64,000 nucleotides of DNA from Gossypium raimondii (GCF_025698545.1 NC_068575.1:48989980-49053979); one strand, 5' to 3'; shown: positions 1 through 12,894, counted from the first letter of the stretch. Notes: a model not told the origin generated them from the sequence alone. Translations and numbers: made by a program.

Positions 1-982
1 GAAACCAATATGAAAATATAATAAAGTTCGGTTAAGTAATTTAGCGAAAAAGTAGTTAATTAAAGCTCAAAGACTAAATTGTAAAAGTTTGTAAAGCTTA
101 AAATTAGGCCTATAAAAGCTTGATGGTTAACTTTGTTACATTAGGAACCAATTTGAAAAATTTAAAACCTATCATGAAATTATGCTAGAAATAAAAAGTA
201 TAGGGTCTCTAATGAAAGAATATGAAATTAGATTTTGATCGAAGCTAAATATCAAAATATATGTTTATCCTTAGTTCAATGACTAAATTGAATAAAATGC
301 AAAATATGTTACTTTTTATTTGGATATGGATTGAATGAAATTTGATATTGTTTTATTTATTAAATTATCGATTGTAGTGAAAGATGACGTCGGACCATCG
401 AGAGGGAAAAGAAAAGCGAGAGTCATCGACAATTGAATTGAGATTTCAGTTTGTAGTTTTATGGTTCGAGATCCATTTATTTCTTTACATATTCATTTCA
501 TAGTGCATGATTGAATATCGAAGTGAGTGACCACATGCGCGCTTGTACAGAAAACAAATAATTTTATAAAACGATTTAAAAGTGTGGTTTTAACTACAAG
601 CGAGCAATGTTAATTGTAATATTTATAGTATCAATGGAGCACCCGAGTACTCCAAGGATCGAACTCTAGGGATTGTCAAATTGGTAAATGTGTTTATCAA
701 GTTAATTACAAGTTAAACAATTATTAATCTAATTGAGTCGAAAATTATTAGTGCAAATTCAAAAATACAAATTGTTTATAAACTAAATTTAAATTATCAA
801 TTAAACAAATTAAGCTACACTTTTTTCCTATTGTTTTAGACAATGTAAATTATTAAAACAATGATTGATTGATTCGTTAATCGCTAACTAAGCAAATAAA
901 CCTGTACCGATTATATTTTTTGCCACTCTTAGTTAAGAGTCTCCTCTCGATTTCATCCTAGATTAAAAGATACCACCTAAGC
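1..982. repeat. Degenerate LTR-retrotransposon-like debris, no gene
   Basis: No coding potential is visible. The first ~600 bases resemble the long-LTR family found downstream, with a phrase like 'gactaaattgtaaaag'. From about 640 to 982 the sequence looks like part of another LTR. It contains repeated 'ctcctctcg..tc' motifs that resume at 4530 on the other side of the inserted solo LTR, so 640-982 and 4530-~5400 were once contiguous. Family assignment is inference. Confidence 0.45.
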
Positions 983-3900
983 TGTAACAGCTCGTTTTTG
1001 GGTCAAGTCGGAATAGTGATTTTGAGACCACAAATCCAAAGTTAAAATATTAATTTTATTATTATATTAAAGTTTACAGCATGATAGAATTATTATGTGA
1101 AAGTTTCGTAAAGAAATTTTACTGTTTGAATATTTAATTCGGTAAAAAGGACTAAATCACGTAAAGCGTAAAAGTTGTGTTCTATAAGCTAAAGGTGTCT
1201 AATAGCTATAGAACATTAAAGTAAAGGTCCTTAAGTGGTAAATAGGCCATTTATGAGTTAGTAGATGATAGTGGAGTGGCATTTGGTGTAATTACTAATG
1301 TTTTTAAAGGATATTTTGGTAATTAGTTAATTAAAAAAAAAGAAAAAAAAACAATTTTAAGCTTATTTTCTCATCTCTTCCACCGAAATAAAAAAAATTT
1401 GTTGAGTTCTGCCTATTTTCTTGGCTGTTCGAATGGAGAGGGAAGAAGAGGGCTGCTGCATGTTTAATTTTTGAGCTAATTTAGGAGTTGGTTCCTTAAG
1501 AAACTGATCAAGAGTAGGTTCAGCTGCTGTTCGGTAAGTCCCTGCAATGAAACTTTGAAAATGTTTCCATGTTTATTATGTGTTTAATACATGCAAGTAA
1601 AATGCAGATTTAAGGATTGTTAAGCAAAGTTATAGTAGTTAAAATACATGTTATTTGTTACCAAAATAATGATGTTAGAAGTGAAGAAGAGTTGATAAAT
1701 AAATCTATAGTTGGTGTTGAAACCTGCTGTTGAATGCTGATAGTTTCAACATGTAATTGCTGTATTTTATAGTGCAATAAATCTTGGTGTAATTGATCTG
1801 CTGCTGTTCTAATTAAAGTAAAATGGTGGTTGATAAATGTCCTGTTTTGTGGTAATAAGCAAAATATAAAGATGGTTGAAATTGACATGCATTACTGTTC
1901 GATTTATGTTTGAAGAGTTATTAAATTTTGGAGCTTAAAACAGTTTAATTTAGGATTTACATTTCCAAATTTCAGTTTTAGTAATGTCCCATTATTATTG
2001 GTTGAAGCTAAGGAACCAAGCATTTGTTGAAAGGATGTAGGGAGCTAAATTGTCTGAAAATTATTTTTGTCAGCTAGTGAAAATTTAATGTTCAAATGTA
2101 TATTGATTTTTTTTAGTGTCCGAATGCATGCTAGAATTCAATATGTCCAAATTCACGCTGAAAATTAAAACACTGGAGTGTTTTGTTTAGGTAGGTTGAA
2201 TGTGTATGATATTCAAACCCGTCTATACACTAGAGTCATTGTTGTACCGTTTCAAACCGGACAAGAAGCCATGTACTTAAAATTGAGCTATCGTGTTGCA
2301 TGATCTTGTATGGTAAATTAAATGAAAATCGATTATATTGATATCAAATTTTAATACAAAATATAGGTAAGTATTGGATATATGAAATGATAAAAATATT
2401 TCAATTATGATGCATGATTTATGTGTATAGAAATGAAATATTTTTCGTGAGAACTCGATTATGTTTATTTGTGAGCATGCCTTTCCCCTTGTTAAGATCC
2501 AAAAATGAAGCATGACGTTCAAGGCTCATGTAGCCTCAAACATAATAAGTGCTTGTCGATACTTGCGCAAAATATAGTTGTCATTGATGAGCTTATGTAT
2601 TCTTTGATGTTTAATGGTAAAATATGAATATTTGATGTTAGATTTTCATATTTTATGAAGTAATTTTTGATGAAAATGCAATTAGAGATTAAATTGTGAA
2701 ATATTGAAATTATGTGGTTAAAAGTGTAATTTTTGCCAAAATGTGTAAATTATGTTAAATTGAATGAATTAATGATTAAATAAGAAAATTTTATTATTAT
2801 ATAGATTGAGAAAAAAATGAGATTCGGATCTAGAACGGGGAAAACAAAGTATCGGATTAGTCGACCTAATTTGTCGTTACAGCGAACGAGGTAAGTTCGT
2901 ATGGTAATAACGTATTTAATTTTTTTTATAAATGCTTAATTATTATTAAATTGAATTGAATGATGAATGGTCATGAAAACGAGACGAAATTGGCAGAGTT
3001 ACGACGTCCAAAAGTCCCGTATGAACCTAAAGAATAGAATAAGATACAAATGTCATAACATTAAGGTTACCAAGATTTGATAACATGTAAGACCATGTTT
3101 GGGACATTGGCATTATACTGTGATTACGTATAAGACCATGTCTGGGACATTGGCATCATTATATGATTTCGTATAAGACCCTGTCTGGGACAGTGGCATC
3201 GATATGTGATAACATGTAAGACCATGTTTGAGACATTAGCATTGTACTGTGATTACGTATAAGACCCTGTCTGGGACAGTGGCACCGATATGTGATAACA
3301 TGTAAGACCATGTCTGGGACATTGGCATTGTACTGTGATTACGTATAAGACCATGCCTGGGGCATTGGCATTGTTATATGATTTCGTATAAGACCCTGTC
3401 TGGGACAGTGGCATCAATATGTGATAACATGTAAGACCATGTCTGGGACATTAGCATTGTACTGTGATTACGTATAAGACCATGTCTGGGACATTGACAT
3501 CGTTATATGATTTCGTATAAGACCCTGTCTGGGACAGTGGCATCGATATGTAATAACATGTAAGAACATATCTGGGATATGACATTATACGAGCTATTAT
3601 GATTTCTGAGTATCCTTAACGATTCTGAAAGATTCAATTTGGCAAAGTCAAGATGAGAATGAAAGTACAATTGAATTAAGTGATACAGATACGTATAGAA
3701 CCTAAGTGAGAATCATATGAAGGTAATTTGGTAATTTCTTAGTGTATCATGCATATGAAATGAGAAAGATTATGTATAAATATGATTCATGCCAAAATGT
3801 GTTTATTTGACTATAATGAGGTATGAATTAAATGATATGTGAGATATGAGTTATAGTTGTGTTAACTAAATATACATATGGCACATGGTGTGCGAAATAT

Positions 3901-4529
3901 TGTTATTTGATGATAATTTACTTGGCTAAAGAAAAGGTGATTATATTGAATAATAAAGTATATTTATATAATTATTTACGCATATGAAAATGTGAATGAA
4001 ATGATAAGAAGTATTCAAACTATACGTGTTTTGAATGAATAAACTCATGAAAATTTGGATTAATTATGTGCATGAATTTGAAATAGAATGGTGCAATCAT
4101 ATGTATTATATCATACTTTGAATAATTTTTTTAAATACGGTTAGTTAATAACATGAGTTTATTTCTATACGAGCTTACTAAGTCTTAGAGCTTTTTTTTT
4201 GTTTATAGAGTTTCGGAGGCTTGCTCGGTTTGGAAGTCGTCGGAGATGTCATCACACTATCCAGTTATGGTTTGACATTTATAAGCTTTGTGATTTTGGT
4301 TATATGGCATGTATAGGCTTGAGTCTTTTTGATAAAGGTTTTTGGTGATGGTTCAAGATGACCATTTGATCATTTGGTATATGATGAGTATTTACTTATG
4401 AAAAGCATGTTTTAAATAGGTTTGAATGTGAAAATGTGTTGGTTTTCATATTGATTGTAAATTGTCCAATAGGTCCGGTAATGCTCCATAATCCTATTCT
4501 AGTGACGGATACGGGTTAGGGGTGTTACA
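983..4529. mobile_element. Solo LTR (long-LTR Gypsy-type), 3547 bp, TSD taagc
   Basis: The element begins TGTAACAG and ends TGTTACA. It is bounded by a perfect 5-bp direct repeat, taagc, at 978-982 and 4530-4534, which is the signature of retroviral-type integrase. It contains no gag or pol and no internal long direct repeat, so a solo LTR left by LTR-LTR recombination is the best reading. A non-autonomous element is the alternative. Shared short blocks link it to the elements at 9672 and 13749. These are the TGTAACA head, 'aaaggactaaat'-type sequence, 'ggtaagt' near 1530 and 2890, and the gggttaggggtgttaca tail. The very long LTR would fit a Tekay/Del-type chromovirus, which is an inference. 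It carries a 43-bp tandem array at 3079-3590. Confidence 0.8.
3079..3590. repeat. 43-bp tandem array with trimeric higher-order structure
   Basis: About twelve 43-bp monomers follow one another. Three monomer types can be told apart by their first bases and one internal change: A (gataacatg...), B (gattacgta...catg...cattgg) and C (gatttcgta...cctg...cagtgg). Reading from 3079 the order is A B C, A, a B/C hybrid, A B C, A B C and a decayed A. The 129-bp trimer is therefore the unit of amplification. The array lies wholly inside the solo LTR at 983-4529. Confidence 0.85.
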
Positions 4530-5460
4530 TAAGCTCTCCTCTCGGTCTCACCTAGGCATATAGATCTCCTCTTGGTCTCACTATTCGACACAATTATATC
4601 AAACTATCTAAGGATAAACTCTCCTCCCAGTCTCGTTTATCTAGATTTTCCACTAGAGACGTCAATTCTAGCGTATTAAGCATTTCGATATAATCAAACA
4701 ATTAATTAATCAAGTATAAACATTAACTTAAACTAACAAATAACCAATCAACCAACCATCAACAAATTTATCACAAAATCAAACTTAAATTTCAAACAAG
4801 CATTTTATCAAACACATGGTAGGTATAAAATAAAAGTAAAGAGTTTGTGAAATGTTCATTTAATTGATAGAAATCCAATGAAGCCTAAGAGTTTGATCAT
4901 CTCCCTTTACATAGTCTTCAACAATGAGAAAGAAATGAAACAACAAAATAAAATTATCCTAAAAAGAAAAGAGAAAACCTAATCTAAAAAGAAAAGAAAA
5001 GAAAAGAAAAACCTAACCTAAAACTATGAAAACTAATGAGAGAAAATTGTTTAGCCACCAAATCTCCAAATACATAACTTATAAAGAAGTATTTATAGTC
5101 TACTAAAATTTAACTTTACATTGACCATTATGCCCTTAAATGAAAATAAAGACTTAAGCTTGTTTGGACATAAAATTGCCCTTGCAGTGTTTTCACCCAT
5201 CAGGTAGTGGTATCATGATACCCAAAGTAGTCTTGAACTTGGGAAGCTTGGGTCTCGGTATCGCAATACCTTGGCTCTAATATTACGATATAATTGTAGT
5301 TGGCCATAATTTTTCTCACTTCAGCACTGTCAAGGTTATCACGACTTTTATGCTTGATAACACAATACCCTTTTCCAAGTGATGTTTTCTTCAAATTTGG
5401 GTCATTACCGACTCTCTACACCACTTAAGGACATTGTTAGGTTCCTCATGACACGTTTGG
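4530..5460. repeat. Right part of the LTR remnant split by the solo LTR
   Basis: The sequence continues the 'tctcctctcggtctca' motif series seen just before 978. It then runs into an A-rich stretch containing a short aaaagaaaag tract near 4986-5010. No open frame here resembles a known protein. The 64-codon minus-strand frame at 5200-5394 lacks any recognisable feature and is not called. Confidence 0.4.
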
Positions 5461-7222
5461 CCAATTTGGGTCTCAAAAGAGTATAAAACTTATAGAAATA
5501 ATAGGATATGTTTGGCATGCCAATAAGGTCTTATGTGTGCTTGTAGGAGATATTTGATGATATGGAGATTATGATAGATTATATTGAGATCCAACATTTA
5601 TTGTGGATCATCAAGTAGTTTTTGTCTCTACGAGACCTTGGTGTGTTGGAGGGATATATTTTTATATGAATATGCATTTTATGCCTACGGGCTGAGCACT
5701 TCAGTGCTTTGGTGTGGTGCAGTTTTGCTCATACAAGCTATCTTGGTGTGGTGTAGCTCACCTGTATATCCGTGTCCATTTTACTAGGATTCCATTCAGT
5801 GAAACATTGAAATCAAAACTAAAGAACGTAAAATGAAATAAACTAAATTTTGCTAAACTATTATCATGTATAATTTGAATTAAAATGATATAAAATTTTG
5901 AATTGATAATAGTAAATGAAATGATATGATAATATGGAACTATATGAGTGTATATATATAATTCCTGATAATAACGTATATAAAAGATTATGCGATCCAT
6001 TTAGAATCGAGTTCTGGGACCGAATTGAATACGAATGAGTTAATAGACTCTAGAAAGATATTCAAATGGTAAGTTAAATGGTTAAATGGTATTGATTGAA
6101 CATGAAAATTGAAGAGCTTAATATCAAAGGTATACATGTTTGATACATAAATGGTTCTGAATGTTTAAATGATATAAAGATTGGCACTTGACAAATGGTA
6201 TGATTTGGTCAATTCCATTGTAATGTTGAATGGCATGATATGATAATATCAAATGAATTGATGTACAAAATGGTTATATGCATATTTCATATGATATTGG
6301 AAGCTTTTGGCATGTATGTGTATGTGAAATGACTAAACATTGAACTTGAATTGGTTAAGTGCATTTAATTAATACTTGTGATATATTGACTTGAATCATG
6401 GAAGTAACACTGAGCTTTATCACTCAGCATCTGGTTTGTTTACTCCGTGCGCAAATTTAGGCATACCTCAAAGTTTCGAGGTGTGATTTATCATTCAACC
6501 ATCAATCCTCGACTCAGCAATATTTGGATAGTCTCTTTTCGTTTCAATATATGGCAAGTACTTGGGTTGTGAATCGGTTATATGGCAAGTACTTGGGTTG
6601 TGAATCGGTTTTGTATATTATATGATTATATGGTTAATTAATGCTAGAAATGGTTAATTTTGATATGGTCAAATGGTGTGTTGCGTAATTGAAATTGATA
6701 TAATATAAGAAAAGTTAAGTTTGCATATGTATATATGTAATGCCTAAAGTTTTGGATGGTTTAAATGGTAGAATGGTATTGTATGATAAGGTTTGTTCTT
6801 GAATTAAATGGTTAATTTGATAATTTGGTTACTGATGAAACATTTAATGTAATATTTGAGGTATTGGATGTATGTGATATGTTAAAAACAAGTTGAATAT
6901 GAATTTGACCGACTTGTGAGGTCATTGCGAATTGGTACCATTTGAACCATTTGGAAATAGGCAGTCACATCACGATGTTGAGCTCCTTAATCTCGAGATA
7001 AGATCAAGTTAGTGAGTTGAATCATGACGAGGAACGTCGAAGTCGCGATGTCAACCCGATACTTTGAAAACTTTATAGTTTGGCCCTTAGTTGACCCCAA
7101 GTTACCTTAAGAGCTTTCTTAAGCTCGTAAAGGACCTAGCAATGAATAACATATTATGACTGAGTATTATGATTAATAACACGTTTACGTGGTTAAATTG
7201 AATCATAGTTGCTCCGACAACG
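5461..7222. repeat. Decayed LTR-like sequence hosting the foldback insertion
   Basis: This AT-rich stretch contains repeated 'tggtgtggtgcag / tggtgtggtgtag' phrases near 5710-5760 and no gene. Its right end, reading gttgctccgacaac at 7208-7221, appears to continue at 7997 with caacaaatgtggcatccc. It is therefore probably the body of an LTR-like element interrupted by the 7223-7996 insertion. Similarity to long-LTR Gypsy sequences is judged by eye. Confidence 0.4.
6549..6610. repeat. Perfect 31-bp tandem duplication
   Basis: The segment beginning atatggcaagtacttgg and ending gaatcggtt occurs twice in direct succession with a 31-base period and no visible differences. This implies a recent replication-slippage event in otherwise decayed repeat sequence. 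Confidence 0.9.
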
Positions 7223-7996
7223 TGTAACACCTCAAACCCGTATCTATCGTCGGAACAGGGTTACAGAGCATTACCGGAGTTTACATAATAATTAAACAGA
7301 TATTTTATGTAATATAACATTCATGTCGAAAACCAATCGAAATCAAACATATTGTCCCTTATACGAGCCCTCAGAGCCCAAAATACGTATTAAAAACAAG
7401 TCGGGACTAAATCGGGTACTCAAAGAATTTTTCAGAAAATATTAGAATTTTTCAAAGCTGCAGGGGTCACATGGCCGTGTGGCCAAGCCGTGTGACTCAT
7501 ATGGTCAATAGACAAGCCCGTATCTCAAGTCGTGTGACCCCTATATCTTCTCAAGAAGGCAAGTCAATATGCTCACACGGCCTAGCACACGGGGCGTGTA
7601 ACTTGGCCGTGTGACTCAAGTCAGAGAGTTACACGGGTATGGACACGGGCTGGACACAGTCGTGTATCTCTATTTCGAATGGGCACACGGCCTGAAACAC
7701 GGGTGTGTCTCCTGACCATGTGAGTCACATGGCCTGGCCACACGGCCGTCTGACCCCTGCAGCTTTGAAAAATTCTAATGTTTTCTGAAAAATTCTTTGA
7801 GTACCCAGTTTAGTCCGATTTGTTCCTAATACGTATTTTGGGCCCCGATGGCTCTTATAAGGGACAATATGTTTGATTTCGATTGGTTTCCAACATGAAT
7901 GTTATATTATATGAAATATTTATTTAATTATTCTGTAAACTCCGATAATGCTCTGTAACCCTATTTCGACGAGAGATACGGGTTAGGGGTGTTACA
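7223..7996. mobile_element. Foldback element built from inverted LTR 3' ends
   Basis: The left end reads TGTAACACCTCAAACCCG and the right end reads CGGGTTAGGGGTGTTACA. The left ~265 bases (7223-~7490) are a slightly diverged reverse complement of the right ~265 bases (~7733-7996). The right arm matches the 3' tail of the solo LTR at 13749-16508, sharing gagtacccRgtttagtcc, attttgggccccga and the terminal gggttagg-gtgttaca. The centre is a G+C-rich block of cacacggcc/ggccgtgtg motifs that also occurs in that LTR. Flanks are caacg (7218-7222) and caaca (7997-8001), a 4-of-5 match to a target duplication. Confidence 0.8.
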
Positions 7997-8519
7997 CAAC
8001 AAATGTGGCATCCCATAGCTTGGACCCAGCAATCGGATCGTGTATGAAGTTTTACACTTTTCGTACAAGCCATCCTACTATGTCATATAATGCTATATCA
8101 TATCATATAGTTTATAGTATATTAATGGTTTATATATATACATCAATGATTGAACATTATAATATCTTGCAATACTATATCTTTTAATAATTATTTTTAA
8201 AATACTATATCATTATAGTATTTAAAATACTATATCATTATAGTATATCATTATTTTTAAAATACTATATCTTGCAATACTATATCATTATAGTATTTAA
8301 AATATTTTTAAAATTAATATTTTAAAATTTTTGTTTCACTTTATAATTTAACATATAAATTTATTATTAATTACTTTTCCTATTAATAAAATGTTAATAT
8401 AAATATGCGACGCTTATGGATATATCTTCATAAAATAAAGAATTATATTTTATTTATATTTTATTTTAAGTAATATTATAAAACTATATTAATTGTTAAT
8501 GTCTATTATGGTTGTTTAG
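7997..8519. repeat. AT-rich tract with short palindromic tandem repeats
   Basis: After the end of the interrupted LTR-like remnant (to about 8060), a run of near-identical units follows at roughly 8157-8310. The units are of the type atactatatcattatagtat, itself partly palindromic. The rest is AT-rich without a gene. Confidence 0.6.
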
Positions 8520-8800
8520 TAAAGGTGTTCATGGTTTGGTTAGGTCATGTTCGAGTCGGATTGGGCCTAAGCATGATATTAACATACTTTATGATTGCCC
8601 AAGCCTTGCTAAACTTGAAATATTGACAAAAAAATTTGCCAAAGCTCGTCCATATTTATAAATAGCTAACCTAGACTCATTTTAAACCCATCCATATTAT
8701 TTTTAATTTAATATTTAATAAATTTATTTATTAAAATTTTATATATAATCATCTTAAAATTAATTTTTAATTTAATATTTAATAAATGTTTACACTATAG
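8520..8800. repeat. Possible degenerate hAT-type MITE
   Basis: The left edge reads taaaggtgttcatgg, which resembles the TAGxGGTGTTCATGG ends of the better preserved hAT-like elements at 13279 and 60355. The following sequence mentions gggcctaagc / gcccaagcc in inverted sense, as in such elements. I could not define the right end or a target duplication, so this is a weak call. Confidence 0.3.
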
Positions 8801-9671
8801 AATCTTGTAACGTTGACATAATATCAAAACATTTCTAATATTACAAACAATGAGTGGCATCTAGCGGTGCATAATTGTTACCTAAATTACAATAAGTCAT
8901 GGTTGGATATAACTTTTTGTGATAATATTATCGTGTAATATATCCTTTTGTCTTTGATATCCAGATTGAGTAGAAGTCATGGATTAGTCATACTTATATA
9001 GTTCAATCTCTTATTTCCTATTCTCAAGTAGAATGAAATAAACAAATAAGTTTGATATCATATATAAATTCATATGAGTATGACCATACATTTCTAGTCT
9101 CACCCAATCAAGAGGCTTGAGATATCACTCCTATTATGTAAGAGATAAAAATCATATATTGATCATTCATATCCCACTACATGGATTGTGGCATATCTAG
9201 CAGCAATCTTTATAGTTCAACCATTTACAAAAGATGTTTGACTATGTTAAAACATATGGTTCACAATGTTGGAACTATGGCGATCTTAAGTCTAAGAATC
9301 ATATATGCAATTAACACTATGAGAAATGTTGTGACTATTACATAATAATCCAATAAACATTCTAATGGTAGGTTAGTACAATATATTGCTTTCTAATATA
9401 TACTTATGTGTTGACTTGATATCACATATTCGTAACAACACTTATCATCAACCAAGCATGTATTAATCTCAATGCATTATTGTTGACCAAGCCCAAAATA
9501 ATACTTGATTAAGAACATTTAAGAATAAAGATATTATTCTTAAGACTTTATCATTATACAATTTATTTAACACAAAAATAAAGACCAAAAATAATAATGA
9601 CAACATCTTTATTAATAAATTAAGTAAATAAGTATGTTATTATAATCATCTTTATTATTGGCCTTTAGGCA
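8801..9671. repeat. Copia-like remnant interrupted by a solo LTR
   Basis: There is no gene here. The sequence runs up to ttattggcctttaggca and, past the inserted LTR, continues as aggcatactccaacacc at 12895. A terminus of the form 'ggcatactccaac(a)' is common at the 3' end of plant Copia elements as I remember them, so a Copia-type LTR or internal remnant is plausible but not proven. Confidence 0.35.
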
Positions 9672-12600
9672 TGTAACAACCCGAATTTGGGGATAGTCGG
9701 ATTAGTGGTTTCGGGACCACAAATTCAACGAGAAAAAAAAATTATTTTCATTATATTTTTATGGTCTACGATTTCACAAAATGATTTCGTGAAAATTTCG
9801 TTCGAAAATTTTAACGTTTGGGCACTTAATTTAGTCAAAAGGACTCAATTGTAAAAGCGCAAAAGTTGAGTTTTTTATGTTAGAGGTGCTCAATTGTTAT
9901 GAAATTTTAAATTGGAGGTCTTTATATGATAATTAGACCATTGGTTAAGTTGGTAGACAAAAATGGGTATGGTTAGGCATGTTTCCAAAGTTTTTCATTA
10001 AGGGTATTTTGGTTATTTAGTTATTAAAATAAATTAAAAACAAAATTAAAAGCCAAATTTTGTCCATCTTCAACACCTAGGCTGAAAATTGCATGAATAA
10101 ACCATAGCTAGGGTTTTTCAAGCTTCCAAGCTCCATTGTAAGTCCGTTCTATCCCCGTTTTTAATGATTTTTATGTTTTTGAAATCCTCGTAACAAGATT
10201 TACCTATTTTTACCATTGTTTTGAACTAGGGTTTGTGTTTAAAAATTTACCCATGAATGATATGCATGTATTTTGATGTTTCATGGAAGAATATGAATGT
10301 TTGGAGTGTGATAAATGATTTGTACTAAGTAATTTTCGATGAAAATGCCTAAAAGGATTAATTTGTAAAAGTTATAAAATATGTCACAAGTGTGTGAATA
10401 AGTGAGTATTTTGGACTGCTATAGTTATGAAAATGGTTCAGCTAGCCCTAAAATGCAAGGAAATTGAATAAAATTATTTTACAAGCCTAGGGGCAAAATT
10501 GTAATTTTGTGAAACTTTAGGGGCAAAAATGTAATTTTGTCAAAGTATGACTTTTGGACTGGAATGAATAGTGTGAAGGTTATATAAGTTAAATGTATTG
10601 TTATAAATCAAGAAAGATGAGAAATTGAAATTGATCGATAAAAAGAAAAGTGAGAAAAAGTGAAAAATTCCTGAATGAACCTTTGGAATAAAAAGGGATA
10701 CAAATGAAGTGATAGAAATGATCACATGTATGGCACGGATTGTGTGTAGGCCACTATGTAAAAGTGAAAGTGATGGTCACGTGTGTTGTACTATATGCAG
10801 GCTACTACGTGTACCGGAATGATAGGTCGCATGTGTAGTACTTTGTGTAGGCTACTATGCGTACCGGATAGTTTCGATAGTACTATGTGCAGGCTACTAT
10901 ATGAACCGGACATCATTGATTAGTAAGATGGTTGCTATGTGCAAATTCCATCGGACATCATTGATTAATAAGGTGGTTGCTATGTGCTGAATCCACCGAG
11001 TATTTGTTATTATTTCGAAGTGTTCATCGGGAAATTGACTAAGTGTAATTGAATAATGAATATACGTGTGGAATTGAATTTAATATCGACGTAGAAATGG
11101 AAAAGTGAATTTTGAATTGAATTGTGATTGAAAGTGAAAAAGTGAAATTATGAAAGAGTACATTTAGCAATAAAACAGTTTAGACAGCAACAGTTGTGTG
11201 AATTTGAAAAATCACCAAAAATGGTGGAGATTAAATTAGAGGCTGAATAATATATGAAATTGAAGTTGAATGAGTCTATTTTCACATAAAAGAAACAGAG
11301 CAAGCAAAAGAGTTATATATTTTGAGATATTTGAAGTTTAGTTAGACAGAGTCAGAATGAGTTTGGAATTCCCTGTTCTGACTTTGAAAAATTGTCAAAA
11401 TTGTAAAAAAAAAATTATGGGATAAAGTTTATATGTTTAGAATCCTCAGTGAATATATTTTCAAGAGAAACAAACGGAAACAATATCTAAATTCTGTACA
11501 ATGAGATAATTAATTTTTAGTGAAGAGAGGTCAGAACTGTCAAGCAATGAAACAGGGGAAACTTTAAAGAATAAACTATACTATTTGGCTAAACCAGAAG
11601 TTCTGAAAATTTTATGGTAAGAAGATATGTGAATCTAGTTTCAGAGAAAATTCACGGATCTTAATTTGGAGTTCTGTAGCTCTAGTTAAAAATAATTTAG
11701 TAACTCTGACTCGAATAGATAGCTTTGAATATACATGTGAGTGAATAGTGAAATTGTAGTTAATGTTGTTTAAGTGTGTTATACACATTAAAGATGTGGA
11801 ATGGAGAGGAGGAGGAGGAAAATTGGAAGAACATATGAATGATTTGTGTATAATTGGTCATATGCTCGATTATAATCGATAAACGATTGAAAAGAAATGA
11901 TGTTTATAATTGTGCATTATTAGTTATAGTTAAAGTTCATGTGAGAAAATAAAGTTTCATAGTATGTGTATGTGGTATACTTGGTATATGATTTGGTATG
12001 TAGCAATGTCAGAAATGGTTTATGAATTAACTCATGTTGATAAGTTTGATACATAAATAAATGTGGTGCTTATCCATGCTTATAATGCTTATAATATATG
12101 TTTATTTGGCTAGCATGTTTGGTGTGTATGCTTAGGCTTTGGTCAAGTTGTGGCCGGATTACGCCACATTAAATTTATAAAATCATGCATTGAGATGGTA
12201 AATGTCTAGATGAAAATATGCTTGTGATCATAAAAGGGTGGTAAGGTTTAAAGTTTGTAATCTTTATTAAAATGGTTTATCATGTGGTTAGTCTTCAAAA
12301 AGACTAGCTTGCGACAATGGTTGAGTGTAACGTTTATATCTTGTGTGATATGCATAGGAAATGGGAGTGGAAAGGAAATGAAATACTAGGTTCATGCTTG
12401 AAGTGTAAAATGATGCAAAAAGGGGACGTTAAGTTAAACGATAAATATGTATTAGTATTGAACTTAATGAAACTGAATTGTATGTGAATTAAATGGAAAT
12501 TGCAAATGATATGATTTGAATTAAATGAATTATTGTGGTATTGAAATGTATATTGGATTGAGAAATTGAATTGAATCATGAAAATGAGAATTGTGAATTA

Positions 12601-12894
12601 AATGAAATGGAAATGAAGTATTGAATTGCATGAGTATGTATTGGGTCTCAGAAGCCCTATTTGTTACAAATATAGTATTTTGAAGTTATAACGTGAAAAT
12701 TTATAAAAGCATGTTAAAAATTTGAAGAGTTTAAATTTGAATGAAATTTTATAACTCGGTTTAACATGTTTATAAGTGTATGTGTTCTGGTAATGCCTGG
12801 TACCCTATTCCGGCGTTGAATACGGGTAAGGGGTGTTACAATGTGGCATCGCCAGATTCGGTCATAACGTTTAGACCGGATTTGGGGTGTTACA
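9672..12894. mobile_element. Solo LTR (long-LTR Gypsy-type), 3223 bp, TSD aggca
   Basis: It starts TGTAACAACCCG, ends GGGGTGTTACA and is flanked by a perfect 5-bp direct repeat, aggca, at 9667-9671 and 12895-12899. No retroviral open frame is present. The head shares 'tcgg..tagtggtttcggga(c/t)cacaaattc' with the element at 13749. Unusually, the standard family tail (acgggtaaggggtgttaca) ends at 12840 and is followed by a further 54 bases ending in a second ggggtgttaca. The target duplication shows that the outer end was the one integrated. Confidence 0.8.
10725..11010. repeat. Minisatellite inside the 9672-12894 solo LTR
   Basis: Imperfect repeats of the type 'tactatgtgcaggctactatg..accgga' occur from about 10735 to 10905. 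They are followed by two copies of a ~45-bp unit starting gacatcattgattaRtaagRtggttg at about 10908 and 10953. The sequence is unrelated to the 43-bp monomers of the first solo LTR but lies in a comparable internal position. Confidence 0.7.

Noticed and set aside
3079..3590. Regular array resembling a CRISPR
   Set aside because: The monomers are directly adjacent 43-bp tandem copies without unique spacers, in a plant LTR.
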